Below are positions 27,097 through 37,252 of a stretch of 64,000 nt of DNA, one piece after another. The stretch lies in NCBI RefSeq assembly GCF_009026825.1, contig NZ_CP045032.1, forward strand, positions 1,674,001-1,738,000, given 5' to 3'. The first letter of the stretch is position 1; every line of letters starts with the position of its first letter. Both the position numbers and the translations under genes were made by a program. Under the pieces are notes generated by a model, which searched no databases, was not told the DNA's origin, and worked only from the letters and a program-made list of their open reading frames with translations. This DNA is from Corynebacterium urogenitale. GTDB lineage: Bacteria; Actinomycetota; Actinomycetes; Mycobacteriales; Mycobacteriaceae.

Positions 27097-27999
27097 ATGA
27101 GAAAACTCACCGTGGCACTCACCGCCACCACCCTCCTCGCCGCAAGCACCGGCCTCACCGCCTGCAGCACAGATGACGGCGCCAAAGCCAGTGACAAACC
27201 ACAGGTATTGACCACCTTCACCATTCTCGAAGACATGACCCAGGAAATCGCCGGAGATGCCGCCGACGTGCACAGCATCACCGAACCCGGCGCCGAAATC
27301 CACGGCTACGACCCCACACCGTCCAACATCGCCGACGCCGCCGGTGCCGACCTCATCCTGGAAAACGGCCTCGGGCTAGAGCACTGGACGGAGAAACTAC
27401 TGAAGAACTCCCAAGCCAAGCGCGTGACCGTCAGCGACGGCATCCAGCCCATCAACATCGAAGGCACAGACACCCCCAATCCCCACGCGTGGATGAGCCC
27501 CGTCCTGGCGAAAACCTATGTGGACAACATCGTCCGCGCCCTCAGCGACATCGCACCTGAGCAACGCTCAACCTTCGAAAGCAACGCTGAGGCTTACAAG
27601 AAGAAGCTCGATGACGTGGACAACAAACTCAACCGAGGCCTATCCGAGCTGCCTAAAATCAAGCGCACCCTCGTCACCTGCGAAGGCGCCTTCAGCTACC
27701 TCACTAAGGAAGCTGACATGAAGGAGGGTTACATTTGGCCGGTCAACACCGAAGGCGAAATCACCCCAGGCCAGGTCAAGCAAGCCGCCGAGTTCGTCAA
27801 AGCCCACGAAGTCCCATCCGTGTTCTGCGAATCCACGGTGGAACGGGGACCGCAGGAACAGCTCATGCGCGAAACCGGGGCTGCTGACGGCGGCACACTC
27901 TACGTAGACTCCCTCTCCCCCGCCGACGGCCCCGTGCCGACCTACCTGGACCTCATCACCCACGACGTCACCACCATCGTAGAAGGCCTGAAGAAGTGA
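27097..27999 (+). CDS. mntA: metal ABC transporter substrate-binding lipoprotein
   Basis: 300 residues from ATG at 27097 (GGGA 8 bases upstream; a GTG at 27091 is the alternative). Signal peptide with lipobox LTACS. Family-typical ligands: IHGYDPTPSNIADAAGADLI, NPHAWMSPVLAK, CEGAFSYL, FCESTVERGPQEQL and LYVDSLSP, the pattern of ZnuA/MntA-type cluster 9 binding proteins. It captures Mn, Zn or Fe outside the membrane and feeds the ABC permease. First gene of a three-gene operon with overlapping reading frames. Confidence 0.9.
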   Translation: MRKLTVALTATTLLAASTGLTACSTDDGAKASDKPQVLTTFTILEDMTQEIAGDAADVHSITEPGAEIHGYDPTPSNIADAAGADLILENGLGLEHWTEKLLKNSQAKRVTVSDGIQPINIEGTDTPNPHAWMSPVLAKTYVDNIVRALSDIAPEQRSTFESNAEAYKKKLDDVDNKLNRGLSELPKIKRTLVTCEGAFSYLTKEADMKEGYIWPVNTEGEITPGQVKQAAEFVKAHEVPSVFCESTVERGPQEQLMRETGAADGGTLYVDSLSPADGPVPTYLDLITHDVTTIVEGLKK

Positions 28000-28706
28000 G
28001 CATCGCCCTTCGCGCGCGGAATCTAAGCGTCACGTATGGACCCGTCCAGGCACTGGACGGCGTGGACATCGACGTGCACTACGGCAGGATCCACGCCCTC
28101 ATCGGCACGAACGGCTCCGGCAAGTCCACGCTGTTTAAGACCCTCATGGGACAGTTGGAGCCCAACTCTGGCCGAGTGGATCTCACGGACCACTCCCCTG
28201 GATCGGTGGCATATGTTCCGCAGACTGAGGCCGTGGACTGGAACTTCCCCATCCGCGTCAAGGATGTGGTCGCCTGCGGTCGGCGCGCTGGTCGATGGGG
28301 CCGCTGGTGGGGCGGTTTGGGAAGCAAGGACACAGCGATCGTGGAGGAAGCCCTCGAACGCACTGGCCTGACCCCCTACCGCAACCGCCAGATCGGGCGA
28401 CTATCCGGTGGGCAAAAGAAGCGCACGTTCGTCGCGCGTGGCTTGGCGCAGCAGACGCGTGTCCTCCTGCTCGATGAGCCCTTTGCCGGGGTCGACGCCA
28501 CAAGCCAGCGGCACATGACCGATTTGCTCCGCAGTATCAGTGCCGAGGGGACTGCAGTCCTGGTCAGCACGCATGACCTAGCGCGGTTGTCCGAACTTGC
28601 CGACGAGGTGACGCTGCTCAACCGCTCCGTCATCGCTCACGGAAGTGTCGATGATGTGTTGCAGCCGGATAAGCTGCTGGCGGCATTTGGGGATGGTGCA
28701 GCATGA
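27996..28706 (+). CDS. mntB: metal ABC transporter ATPase
   Basis: 236 residues, GTG start overlapping the upstream stop (GTGA). ATPase motifs: GTNGSGKSTLF (Walker A), SYVPQTEAVDWNFPI-type Q-loop region, LSGGQKKR (signature), VLLLDEPFAGVD (Walker B), and VSTHDLAR (H). Powers uptake with the mntC-type permease. Confidence 0.93.
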   Translation: MSIALRARNLSVTYGPVQALDGVDIDVHYGRIHALIGTNGSGKSTLFKTLMGQLEPNSGRVDLTDHSPGSVAYVPQTEAVDWNFPIRVKDVVACGRRAGRWGRWWGGLGSKDTAIVEEALERTGLTPYRNRQIGRLSGGQKKRTFVARGLAQQTRVLLLDEPFAGVDATSQRHMTDLLRSISAEGTAVLVSTHDLARLSELADEVTLLNRSVIAHGSVDDVLQPDKLLAAFGDGAA

Positions 28707-29536
28707 TGGTCATACTGCTGGAGCCTTTCCAGTACTCCTTCATTCAGCAGGGACTGATCGTGGTGACCCTCGTGGCACTGGCTGCCGGGCTGCTGAGCTG
28801 CTGGCTCGTGCTCGTCGGGTGGTCACTGCTGGGCGATGCGATCTCCCACGCCGTATTACCAGGCGTGGTGATCGCCTTTGCCCTAGGCGCGCCCTTCGCG
28901 GTCGGAGCATTAATCGCCGCGCTGGTCGCGGTAGGGCTCGTGCATCTCGTGGGGAGCCGGACAACACTCAAGGAGGACACGAGCATCGGCATCGTGTTCA
29001 CCTCCCTGTTCGCCCTGGGTTTGGTGCTGATCTCCATCACACCCGCCTCCGGCTACACCCAGGAGATCCTCTTCGGCAATCTGCTGGGAGTCTCCCATGC
29101 CTCCTTCGTGCAGGTTGCGATCTGCAGCTCGGCGGCGATTGTCATCGCCCTCGCGTGCCGCCGGGCTTTTACCATGTGGGCATTCGATCCAATCCACACC
29201 GGCTCGCTGGGCTTCCCAGTGATGCTGGTTCGCGGCTTGCTGCTTGTGGCGATGGCCTTGGTCGTCGTCTCCGGTGTTCAGGCCGTTGGTGTCATTCTTG
29301 TCGTCTCACTGCTGATCACGCCGGGTGCCACGGCGTATTTGCTGACCACGAAATTCGAGCGGATGTTGTTCTTCGCTCCGGTGGTTGCATGGATCAGCGG
29401 TGTGGGCGGCATCCTTCTTAGCTACCACCTGGACATCTCCAGTGGTGGCACTATCGTGCTGGTGCAGTCGGGAATCTTCGCGCTGGTCTACCTGTTTGGA
29501 CCGCGCTCGGCGATTACTTCTGCGATTTGTTCTTGA
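28703..29536 (+). CDS. mntC: metal ABC transporter permease
   Basis: 277 residues, ATG overlapping the ATPase stop (ATGA). Hydrophobic throughout, with the ABC-3 family pattern LVGWSLLGDAISHAVLPGVV and VSLLITPGATAYLLT. Its 3' end overlaps the convergent mazG gene by 23 bases, so the two transcripts are antisense to each other there. Confidence 0.92.
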   Translation: MMVILLEPFQYSFIQQGLIVVTLVALAAGLLSCWLVLVGWSLLGDAISHAVLPGVVIAFALGAPFAVGALIAALVAVGLVHLVGSRTTLKEDTSIGIVFTSLFALGLVLISITPASGYTQEILFGNLLGVSHASFVQVAICSSAAIVIALACRRAFTMWAFDPIHTGSLGFPVMLVRGLLLVAMALVVVSGVQAVGVILVVSLLITPGATAYLLTTKFERMLFFAPVVAWISGVGGILLSYHLDISSGGTIVLVQSGIFALVYLFGPRSAITSAICS

Positions 29537-30980
29537 GAACCTCGCGGAAGTTCGCGACCGCGTCCTTCAGGCGGCGATCCGCCTCACCTGGCTTATCCAT
29601 TTCCAAGCCCACCATGGGGTAACGGATATCCATCGGGATGTCTGTATCGGCAATCCCGAGCTCGCGAGCCTCGCGGATCACTTCCTCTGCGGCCTGCAAG
29701 CCGGATGCCCCACTCTCCGCTACGGCATTTCCGTTGTCAGCGGCGGACGTGCCACCCTCTGAGGCAGGCTTCTGTGCAGCAAAAGTACTAGCGTGCGGTT
29801 CAATCCGCTGCTCTGGAACAGAGGCTTGCCCCTCCGCACTGTGTTTTGCACTGTGTTTGCCGGACGAGGACTGCGGTGCAGCGCCTTCTCCAGCAGGTAA
29901 ACCGCCCTGAGCATCCTGGGCCGAGGACTCCGAGCCCTGTGCAGCGCCCTCCTTGGCATCCACCAAATCCGTGTATTCCTTGCCCAAAGACTGCTCGCGC
30001 TCGGCACGCTCGCGCTTCTTGCCCTCTTCCCACAGCCGATCCTGCTCCGTCTTCGGCACCTGACGCTCGACGGACTCAAAGAGGTACGGAGCCCTAGACT
30101 GCAGCTTCGCGGTAAACGCACCCGCCACGTGGCCAATATCGAACGCGCCACGACGGTTCGCGATCTCCGCGTGGAACAGCACCTGCAGCAGCACGTCAGA
30201 CAACTCCTTGCACAGCTCCTGCTCCAGCCACTGCGGAACCTCAGTTCCCTTGCTTTCCACCGCATCAATGACGCGCGCGAGCTCCTCCGTCTCCTCACGC
30301 AGGAACTTGACCAGGGAAGCGTGCGTCATGCCCTGCTCCCACTCCCCCTGCCGCAGCGCCCGCGCCATCAGCGCCACCGCGTCCTCGATCTCATCCATCA
30401 CGGAAGCCGGAACCTCAGTGCGGGTCGTGCGCCGCATCCCGGCGACAGCGGCCGTGTGCTCATCAGTACCCACGATCTGGCCATCCACATAGCCATCACC
30501 CGAGACACTCGTACCGTCCGCGCCCTCGTCAGCGGGCTTTTCCCCGGGCTTGGTGAAGTCCCCCTTCACCGCAGCAGCGCTCGGCATCTGCGGACCCGCT
30601 GCGCCAGCGACCCCTTGAGCCTTCGCGGCGGCAGCCCCGGCCTGGGCGCTGGTGGCGTCGGCCTGGGCGCTGGTGGCGTCGGATACAGAAGAAGAGGAAT
30701 CAGAGCCCTCCAGCTGGCGCTGCGGCTCCATCTCCACGAGCAAAGACGGGGCGGTGATCAGCTGCTTGCCCGCATCCAGGCGCTCGCGCACCAGCGGATT
30801 CGACACGTCGGTCGTAACCAGGACATCCGCGTCATCGTCGGTATGCCCACCCAAATCCAGGATCGTCCAGCGCACACGCACCGGAACTTCCTCCGTGTAT
30901 GCCACATCGCCGCTGAGCAGCGGGATAGCCTCCACGGGAATCATCGCGGGGAAACGGGGATCGAGCAAAACGACAGACAT
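29514..30980 (-). CDS. mazG: MazG nucleoside triphosphate pyrophosphohydrolase
   Basis: 488 residues, ATG at 30980. N-terminal 100 residues (LLDPRFPAMIPVEAIPLLSG) form the short non-catalytic extension of actinobacterial MazG. About 105-165 is a low-complexity Ala/Gln/Gly linker, partly a 21-base repeat. The MazG core has LREETEELARVIDAV and KELSDVLLQVLFHAEIANRR (EExxE...ExxD metal site), and GRSRAPYLFE-like AKLQSRAPYLFE. The C-terminal 200 residues are disordered apart from a short conserved end with VGLEMDKPGEADRRLKDAV. Hydrolyses damaged or excess NTPs. Longer than the usual 260-330 residues because of the linkers. Confidence 0.85.
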   Translation of the reverse strand: MSVVLLDPRFPAMIPVEAIPLLSGDVAYTEEVPVRVRWTILDLGGHTDDDADVLVTTDVSNPLVRERLDAGKQLITAPSLLVEMEPQRQLEGSDSSSSVSDATSAQADATSAQAGAAAAKAQGVAGAAGPQMPSAAAVKGDFTKPGEKPADEGADGTSVSGDGYVDGQIVGTDEHTAAVAGMRRTTRTEVPASVMDEIEDAVALMARALRQGEWEQGMTHASLVKFLREETEELARVIDAVESKGTEVPQWLEQELCKELSDVLLQVLFHAEIANRRGAFDIGHVAGAFTAKLQSRAPYLFESVERQVPKTEQDRLWEEGKKRERAEREQSLGKEYTDLVDAKEGAAQGSESSAQDAQGGLPAGEGAAPQSSSGKHSAKHSAEGQASVPEQRIEPHASTFAAQKPASEGGTSAADNGNAVAESGASGLQAAEEVIREARELGIADTDIPMDIRYPMVGLEMDKPGEADRRLKDAVANFREVLKNKSQK

Positions 30981-31011
30981 GGTGTAACAGTCTACCTGCC
31001 TGCGCCCGCCG

Positions 31012-34000
31012 CTACCTCGTAACCGCCGTCTCGCCCCTCATGTTGCGTTGCGGAATCCCCGCCAGCGACGTCAGAGCATCCGCACACCACTGCACCAAAT
31101 CCATATCGCGCAATGCCACCGCACGCATGCCCGCACCTTCCTTCGGCGCAGGAATGAGCACCACCTTCGTAGTCGCGCGGTACATCGCCGACGGGAACAG
31201 GCGCTTCAAACGCACCTGCCCGGAATCCGGCAGTTCGATCGGGCTGAAGCTAATCTTCTGGCCCGTTTGCAGCACCTCCCCGACCTTGAGATCACGGCAC
31301 AGCATGCGCAGGCGGGACACCGCTGCCAGGCGCGTGACCTGAACCGGCGGTTCACCATAGCGATCGCGCAGCTCGTCGAGGACCGTCAACACATCCTCAT
31401 CAGTCTGCACCTCAGCGAACTTGCGATAAGCCTCCAGGCGCAGGCGCTCCGCAGCCACGTACTCAGCCGGAATGTGCGCGTCGATCGGAAGATCCACGCG
31501 GATCTCCTTCTTCTCCTCCTCGCGGCCATCGACAACTTCACCATCGGCCATCGCACGGAAAGCCTCCACAGCCTCTCCGACAAGGCGCACATACAAGTCG
31601 AAGCCCACGCCAGCGATATGCCCGGACTGCTCCGCGCCCAAGACATTGCCGGCGCCACGCATCTCCAGATCCTTCATCGCCACGGCCATACCAGCGCCCA
31701 AGTCGTTGTTCGCGGCAATGGTGCTCAGGCGGTCGTAGGAGGTTTCCGTCAGCACCTCACCCTTCGGGTAAAGGAAGTAGGCGTAGCCGCGCTCACGCGA
31801 ACGCCCCACACGGCCGCGCAGCTGATGCAGCTGGCTTAGACCCATGTGGTGGGCGTTTTCCACGATCAAGGTGTTCGCATTGGAGATGTCCAGACCGGTC
31901 TCAACGATCGTGGTGCACACCAGCACATCGAACTCGCGGTCCCAGAAGCCCTTCACCGTGGTTTCCAGCTGTTCCTCGGACATTTGCCCGTGCGCCACAA
32001 CCACGCGCGCTTCCGGCACCATCGCGCGCACAGCGGCTGCTGTTTTCTCAATGTCCTTCACGCGATTGTGCACGTAGAACACCTGGCCATCGCGCAACAG
32101 CTCGCGGCGGATGGCCGCTGCCACATGCTTTTCCTCCTGCGGACCGACGTAGGTCAGCACCGGATGGCGGTCCTCTGGCGGTGTGAGGATCGTGGACATC
32201 TCACGGATGCCCGCCATGGACATCTCCAGCGTGCGCGGAATCGGAGTAGCGGACATGGTCAGCACATCCACATGCGTGCGCAGTGCCTTGATGTGCTCCT
32301 TGTGCTCCACGCCGAAGCGCTGCTCCTCATCCACGACGATAAGCCCCAGGTTCTTCCACTGCACACCTGTCTGCAGCAGGCGGTGGGTACCGACGACAAT
32401 GTCCACCGTGCCGTCGGCCATGCCCGCCAGTACCTCCTTCGATTCTTTCGCGCTCGTGAAACGCGAAAGCTCCTTGATGGTCGTCGGGAAGTCCTGCATC
32501 CGCTCGGAGAAGGTGGAGAAGTGTTGCTGGGCCAGTAGTGTCGTCGGCACCAAAACGGCGACCTGCTTGCCGGCCTGGACGGCCTTAAACGCCGCGCGCA
32601 CCGCGACCTCCGTCTTTCCGTAGCCCACGTCGCCAATGATTACGCGATCCATGGGCACGGGCTTTTCCATATCGGACTTCACGGCCTCGATGGCATTCCA
32701 CTGGTCCTCGGTCTCCGTAAATGGGAAGGCATCCTCCATCTCCCGCTGCCACGGGGTATCCGGGCCAAAGGCGTATCCCGGCGCGGCTTGGCGCTGCGCG
32801 TACAGTTGCACCAGCTCAGCCGCGATCTCACGAACGGCTCCGCGGGCCTTGCGCTTGGTGTTCTTCCAGTCCGCACCGCCCATCTTCGACAGGGCCGGAC
32901 GCTCGCCGCCGACATAGCGGGAGAGCATGTCCAGCTGATCCATCGGCACGTACAACTGGTCACCCGGACCGCCGCGCTTGCTCGGCGCATATTCCAGCAC
33001 GAGGTACTCCCGGCGGGACGCGTCCGGGCCCTTACCCACGGTGCGTTCCGTCATCTTCACGAACTTGCCGATGCCGTGGCTATCGTGCACCACCAGATCA
33101 CCTGGCTTCAGCTCGAGCGGATCCACCCGGTTGCGCTTCTTCGCTGGCTTGCGCTTGCCGGTGGCGGCTGCATCGACGCGGTTACCGGTGAGGTCCGTCT
33201 CCGTGAGGAACAGCATCTGCGGTTGAGCATCATCCCCCGCAAACGGGAAGTCCACGCCGGAATAAGCAACAGCGTGATAGATGCTCACGGCGCCTGCTGG
33301 CGGCTCATCAGCGCAGGTCAGCGTGCTCTTGCGCACTCTGCCTAGCCCACGCTGGCCCGTGAGGTCCACGCCGATCGCCTCCGCGTGGATGCCCGCCTCC
33401 TGCATCCGGCGTAGCATGCGGCCGGCCACGGCAGGCGTGGGAGCGGCGAATGCGACGCGCCCTCCTCCTTCCGTCCGACGCCGAATCTCACTCATCAAAG
33501 AGCCAATCGCATCCAAATCACCACGAGGTGCCGGCGCGGGCGCGTAATCCAGCTCTAAGACATCTGCGGAAAAACCAGAATCCGCATCCGCCATGCCTGT
33601 CGGAGATAGCGTCCACCACGGACGGCCGTGCTGGGCATCGCGCACCTCATCGACCTCCACGTACGCCACGCCCTCCATCGGTGCTGCACCACCCATGGCC
33701 GCCGCATCCCACCCGGCTTCCATGAACTGCTGCCCAGTCTCGATCAGGTCCTGGGCGCGGCGGTACACCGTCGCCGGAGCAGTAATGAGGGTGTGGGTCT
33801 TCTCCGGCATGAGCTCCGGCAGGGTCACCAACTTGCCCTCATGAAGGAGCGGAATGAGGGACTCCATGCCAGGTGCCGCGACCTTCTGGCTCAACTTATC
33901 CAGCAGATCCGCGAGCTCTGGCTGCCCGGCGCGCTCCACCGCCACCTTGGCCGCCTTTTTGGCCACGGGATCTGTCAGAAGCAGCTCGCGACACGGATAG

Positions 34001-34767
34001 ACATGGACGGCACGCTCAATCTCACCCGGGATGGTGCGCTGGTCACCCGGTGAAAAGGCACGGACCTCGGAGATTTCATCGCCCCAGAACTCCACACGAA
34101 CCGGCAGCTCCTCCGTCGCAGGGAAAATATCGACAATGCCGCCACGCACAGCGAAGTGACCGCGCTTAGCCACCACATCCACATGGGAATACCCCAGCAG
34201 CACAAGCCGCTGCTGCAGTGCCTCAAAGTCCAGTTCCTCGCCCTCCACCAAGCGGATCGGCTCAACCCCACCGAGGTGTGACTGAATCGGCTGCACCAGG
34301 GAACGTGTCGGAGCGACGACAACTCGAAGTGGGGTGCCGGTGGCGTCGTTATGACCAGAGCAGACGGCGTGCAAACGATGCAAAACACGCATGCGCTGGG
34401 CGACGGTTTCCACCCCGGGGCTCAAGCGTTCGTGAGGTAAGGTCTCCCATGCTGGGAACACCTCCACCGAATCACCGAGCATGTTGCGCAACGCCACGCC
34501 CAGATCCTGCGCCTGCCGGCCCGAGGCTGTCACCACTAGCAAGGGGGCGTGCTGGGCGATGGTGCCCGCCACAAAAGGCCACACGCCCTCCGGTGCCTGC
34601 ATGTGAAGGCTCGGCTCGCCAATATGGGTAGTGACGCCCCTCAGCTTCGAATCGCGCGCAGCGGCACGCAACACACCAGCCAAGCTGGGGGTTTTCCCTG
34701 CTGAGTTGGCTGAAGTGTTCGCGGTAGCGGTAGTGGATGAGGAGGACGGCGAAGCTTTAGGGCTCAT
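31012..34767 (-). CDS. mfd: transcription-repair coupling factor
   Basis: 1251 residues from ATG at 34767. The frame is open to 34887, but that part lies within the tRNA-Gln gene. UvrB-like N-terminal domains come first, then the RNA-polymerase-interacting domain ([12 protein letters not shown] ... YLVLEYAPS). The translocase has [16 protein letters not shown] (Walker A), [14 protein letters not shown] (DEEQ), [13 protein letters not shown] and [16 protein letters not shown]. It removes RNA polymerase stalled at DNA damage and recruits UvrA. Length and order of domains are normal. Confidence 0.95.
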   Translation of the reverse strand: MSPKASPSSSSTTATANTSANSAGKTPSLAGVLRAAARDSKLRGVTTHIGEPSLHMQAPEGVWPFVAGTIAQHAPLLVVTASGRQAQDLGVALRNMLGDSVEVFPAWETLPHERLSPGVETVAQRMRVLHRLHAVCSGHNDATGTPLRVVVAPTRSLVQPIQSHLGGVEPIRLVEGEELDFEALQQRLVLLGYSHVDVVAKRGHFAVRGGIVDIFPATEELPVRVEFWGDEISEVRAFSPGDQRTIPGEIERAVHVYPCRELLLTDPVAKKAAKVAVERAGQPELADLLDKLSQKVAAPGMESLIPLLHEGKLVTLPELMPEKTHTLITAPATVYRRAQDLIETGQQFMEAGWDAAAMGGAAPMEGVAYVEVDEVRDAQHGRPWWTLSPTGMADADSGFSADVLELDYAPAPAPRGDLDAIGSLMSEIRRRTEGGGRVAFAAPTPAVAGRMLRRMQEAGIHAEAIGVDLTGQRGLGRVRKSTLTCADEPPAGAVSIYHAVAYSGVDFPFAGDDAQPQMLFLTETDLTGNRVDAAATGKRKPAKKRNRVDPLELKPGDLVVHDSHGIGKFVKMTERTVGKGPDASRREYLVLEYAPSKRGGPGDQLYVPMDQLDMLSRYVGGERPALSKMGGADWKNTKRKARGAVREIAAELVQLYAQRQAAPGYAFGPDTPWQREMEDAFPFTETEDQWNAIEAVKSDMEKPVPMDRVIIGDVGYGKTEVAVRAAFKAVQAGKQVAVLVPTTLLAQQHFSTFSERMQDFPTTIKELSRFTSAKESKEVLAGMADGTVDIVVGTHRLLQTGVQWKNLGLIVVDEEQRFGVEHKEHIKALRTHVDVLTMSATPIPRTLEMSMAGIREMSTILTPPEDRHPVLTYVGPQEEKHVAAAIRRELLRDGQVFYVHNRVKDIEKTAAAVRAMVPEARVVVAHGQMSEEQLETTVKGFWDREFDVLVCTTIVETGLDISNANTLIVENAHHMGLSQLHQLRGRVGRSRERGYAYFLYPKGEVLTETSYDRLSTIAANNDLGAGMAVAMKDLEMRGAGNVLGAEQSGHIAGVGFDLYVRLVGEAVEAFRAMADGEVVDGREEEKKEIRVDLPIDAHIPAEYVAAERLRLEAYRKFAEVQTDEDVLTVLDELRDRYGEPPVQVTRLAAVSRLRMLCRDLKVGEVLQTGQKISFSPIELPDSGQVRLKRLFPSAMYRATTKVVLIPAPKEGAGMRAVALRDMDLVQWCADALTSLAGIPQRNMRGETAVTR

Positions 34768-34879
34768 GGTGCACCAGTGTATCGGGCGGCGGGACAACTT
34801 CCCGGGCTGGGTTGCGGTGGCCTGATTCGAGAGGCCGGTTTCCGACTTCCCACGCGCATGCGGTAGAGTTCTTTCCGAA

Positions 34880-34951
34880 TCTCCCATGGTGTAATTGGCA
34901 ACACTGCGGTTTTTGGTACCGTCATTCTAGGTTCGAGTCCTGGTGGGAGAG
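34880..34951 (+). tRNA. tRNA-Gln(TTG)
   Basis: 72-base cloverleaf: acceptor TCTCCCA/TGGGAGA, anticodon loop TTTTGGT (anticodon TTG) with stem CGG/CCG, T-loop GTTCGAGTC, discriminator G. CCA is not encoded. It is divergent from mfd. Confidence 0.93.
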
Positions 34952-34961
34952 CTTTTCAACG

Positions 34962-35002
34962 AAACCCGCAGCCAGCGTTTTGAGCGTCTAGCCTGCGGGT
35001 TT
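34962..35002 (+). terminator. hairpin terminator after tRNA-Gln
   Basis: AAACCCGCAG (34962-34971) pairs with CTGCGGGTTT (34993-35002) around a 21-base loop, ten bases after the tRNA. A rho-independent-type stop is likely. Confidence 0.7.
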
Positions 35003-35148
35003 ACTTGTTCTTTGCCTTTTCTTTTCACGGATAGGGATTTCTCGCTGGGCCGCTCGTAAGGAGCAGTAGGCAGAGGCCAGCCCACTCGCAAGTTTCAGGG
35101 CAGGTTGCAGCCCCGGAAGCATAGCCGGGCTGCGCGCCAGCGGGGGCA

Positions 35149-35262
35149 GGTGGCGAAATTTCCGCGCCTCCTGGAATTTCGCCACCATCTTGGCGGCTAA
35201 AAGGGAATTTAGCCACTCATTGTGTGGCGAAATTTCAAAGAGGGGAGAAATTTCGCCACCTC
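35149..35262. repeat. array of GGTGGCGAAATTTC inverted repeats
   Basis: Hairpin 1: arms 35149-35163 and 35173-35186. Hairpin 2: perfect 13-base arms 35224-35236 and 35247-35259 (GTGGCGAAATTTC). Between them lies a degenerate pair (TGGCGGCTAAA/GAATTTAGCCA). So about six copies of one motif in 115 bases. The remaining gap 35003-35703 has no gene I can support, just GGTAAGTGAC-like short direct repeats near 35450-35490. Confidence 0.85.
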
Positions 35263-35703
35263 CTTGAGGAGGACTGCCCTTGACAGGACGGGGCGGGCTA
35301 GGGCGGACCGGGGGATAGACCGGAGATAGACCGCGGAAAGGTAGGACATGCAGCTAGTAGGGTGCCCCGAGCTGGCCATAACAAGCTGGGACTAGCCAAA
35401 GAGGCAGGACATTCCTCAGAAACAGAGCGAGGCGGAGCCTGAATAGGACGGTAAGTGACAGTCCGGTAAGTGACCGTAAAGAAGTGACGGCAGACCGAGA
35501 TGGGAAAAAGTAGCGGGTAGAGAGGTGGAAAAGGAGGCTGGAAGAGTGGCGAAAACAGCGAAGGAAGCTAAACCTTCGCTTACTCGGAGAATCAACAGAC
35601 GAGCACTACAGTCATCACCGTCACCTGCCCACCAGGAAGGGCTCTAGCGCTGACGAAAAAGCACTAACGAGCTAGCGCAGACGAGCTGAAGAGAAGAGTC
35701 ATC

Positions 35704-37074
35704 GTGGAAGACACCAATAACCCCAGCGGTAAGCAAGACCTCACTGCTCACGACACCACTCCTCCCCGACCAACCGCACTCGCCCGCTTCTCCCGTCGCG
35801 TACTCGGCGAGCCCCCGGCCAGCGATCTGCCCAATGTTCCCGAAAACGCCGCCCGCTTCTCCCTCGGTTTCGGCTCGCAGAATGTCGGCGACCAGATCAT
35901 TTCCGCAAAATCCACCCTCCCCTGGTTCCTCACCTCTGTCGGCGCGCCCGCGTGGATCATGCCGCTACTCGTCCCCATCCGCGAGTCCGGCTCGATGCTC
36001 CCCCAGGCCGCTCTCCGCCCGTGGTTGCAACGCAAAGCCCGCCGCCTGCCGCTCATGCAGCTCGGCACGATAGGCCAGGGCGCATGCTGCGTCATCATGG
36101 CCTTGGCAGCACTGTTCACCACCGGACTGTCCGCCGGGCTGATCTTCCTCGCCGCTCTGGCTGGACTATCCCTGTTCCGCGCGCTGGTTTCTCTATCTTC
36201 CAAGGATGTACAGGGCCGCACGATGCCGAAGGGCTTCCGCGGGCGAGTCACCGGGTTTGCTACGACGGTCTCCGGCGCGGTGACTATTGGCGTCGGTATC
36301 GTACTAGCTTTGCTCCAAGGCAGCTTGACTCCGGGCCTGTTCGCGGTGTTGTTCGCAACGGCGGCCGCGTCTTGGTTCCTCAGCTCGGCGGTGTTCAGCC
36401 GCATTAGCGAACCTGCCTCGAAGCCCGTGGAGGCTGAGATTTCTCTCCGCGCGATCGTGGGCGATGCTGTGGAGCTCATCCGCTCAGATGCCACCTTCCG
36501 CCATTTCGTGGGCGTGCGTTCCCTCATGCTCGCCTCTGCCCTGTCGCCGTCCTTCCTCGTCGTGCTCTCCACCGAATCTTCGTCCGACGCCAGCAGCCTC
36601 ACCTCCGCCTCCGTTGGAGGTTTGGGTCTGTTCGTGCTGGCAGGTGGCCTGGCTTCCCTGGCGGCGGGGCGCGTTTCCGGGGCATTGTCCGATACGTCCT
36701 CGAAGAACACGCTCACGGGCGCTGCTGTGTTTGCGACGTTGGTGCTGGTGGCAACGATCGCGGTCGCGCAGTGGTGGCAGAGCGCCTTGATGTGGTGGCT
36801 GCCGCTGGCGTTCTTCCTGGTTTCGGTGGCCCACGCGGCGATTCGCGTGGCCAGGTCCACCTATGTGGTCGATATGGCGGAGGGCGATCTGCGCACGCGC
36901 TACGTGTCGGTGGCGAACACGATGATGGGCATCATCTTGTTGGGCGTGGGTGCTGTGACGTCGCTGCTGGCAATGTGGGGAACGTTGTGGGCGCTGGGTG
37001 TCCTGGCTGCCTTGGGTCTGCTGGGCGCGGTCATGGCGGGTCGCCTGCCCGATGTATCGCGACACGCCCACTGA
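35704..37074 (+). CDS. MFS-type membrane transporter
   Basis: 456 residues, GTG start at 35704. After a polar N-terminus of about 50 residues it is hydrophobic to the end with roughly 10-12 membrane helices and a cytoplasmic loop in the middle (about 235-265). It begins ARFSLGFGSQNVGDQIISAK and includes VGVRSLMLASALSPSFLVVL. This matches MFS-like proteins of unknown substrate in corynebacteria. No regulator adjoins it. Confidence 0.75.
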   Translation: MEDTNNPSGKQDLTAHDTTPPRPTALARFSRRVLGEPPASDLPNVPENAARFSLGFGSQNVGDQIISAKSTLPWFLTSVGAPAWIMPLLVPIRESGSMLPQAALRPWLQRKARRLPLMQLGTIGQGACCVIMALAALFTTGLSAGLIFLAALAGLSLFRALVSLSSKDVQGRTMPKGFRGRVTGFATTVSGAVTIGVGIVLALLQGSLTPGLFAVLFATAAASWFLSSAVFSRISEPASKPVEAEISLRAIVGDAVELIRSDATFRHFVGVRSLMLASALSPSFLVVLSTESSSDASSLTSASVGGLGLFVLAGGLASLAAGRVSGALSDTSSKNTLTGAAVFATLVLVATIAVAQWWQSALMWWLPLAFFLVSVAHAAIRVARSTYVVDMAEGDLRTRYVSVANTMMGIILLGVGAVTSLLAMWGTLWALGVLAALGLLGAVMAGRLPDVSRHAH

Positions 37075-37252
37075 CGCGCTCCTTGCCGCGCGGTAGACTG
37101 AAAAACCTTGGTGCGCGTTGGATCCCGCCGTGCGCAGTGCACGGGTCCGCCAGTAGTGCGCACATGAATAACGATTAATACACCTGCACATCAACGATAT
37201 TTCTCTCCACATCCCACGGAGATACAACCTTTTAAGAAAGAGTGCACAACCT

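Noticed and set aside
34767-34887. 40-residue extension of Mfd
   Set aside because: It would overlap the tRNA-Gln gene; family proteins begin near the ATG at 34767.
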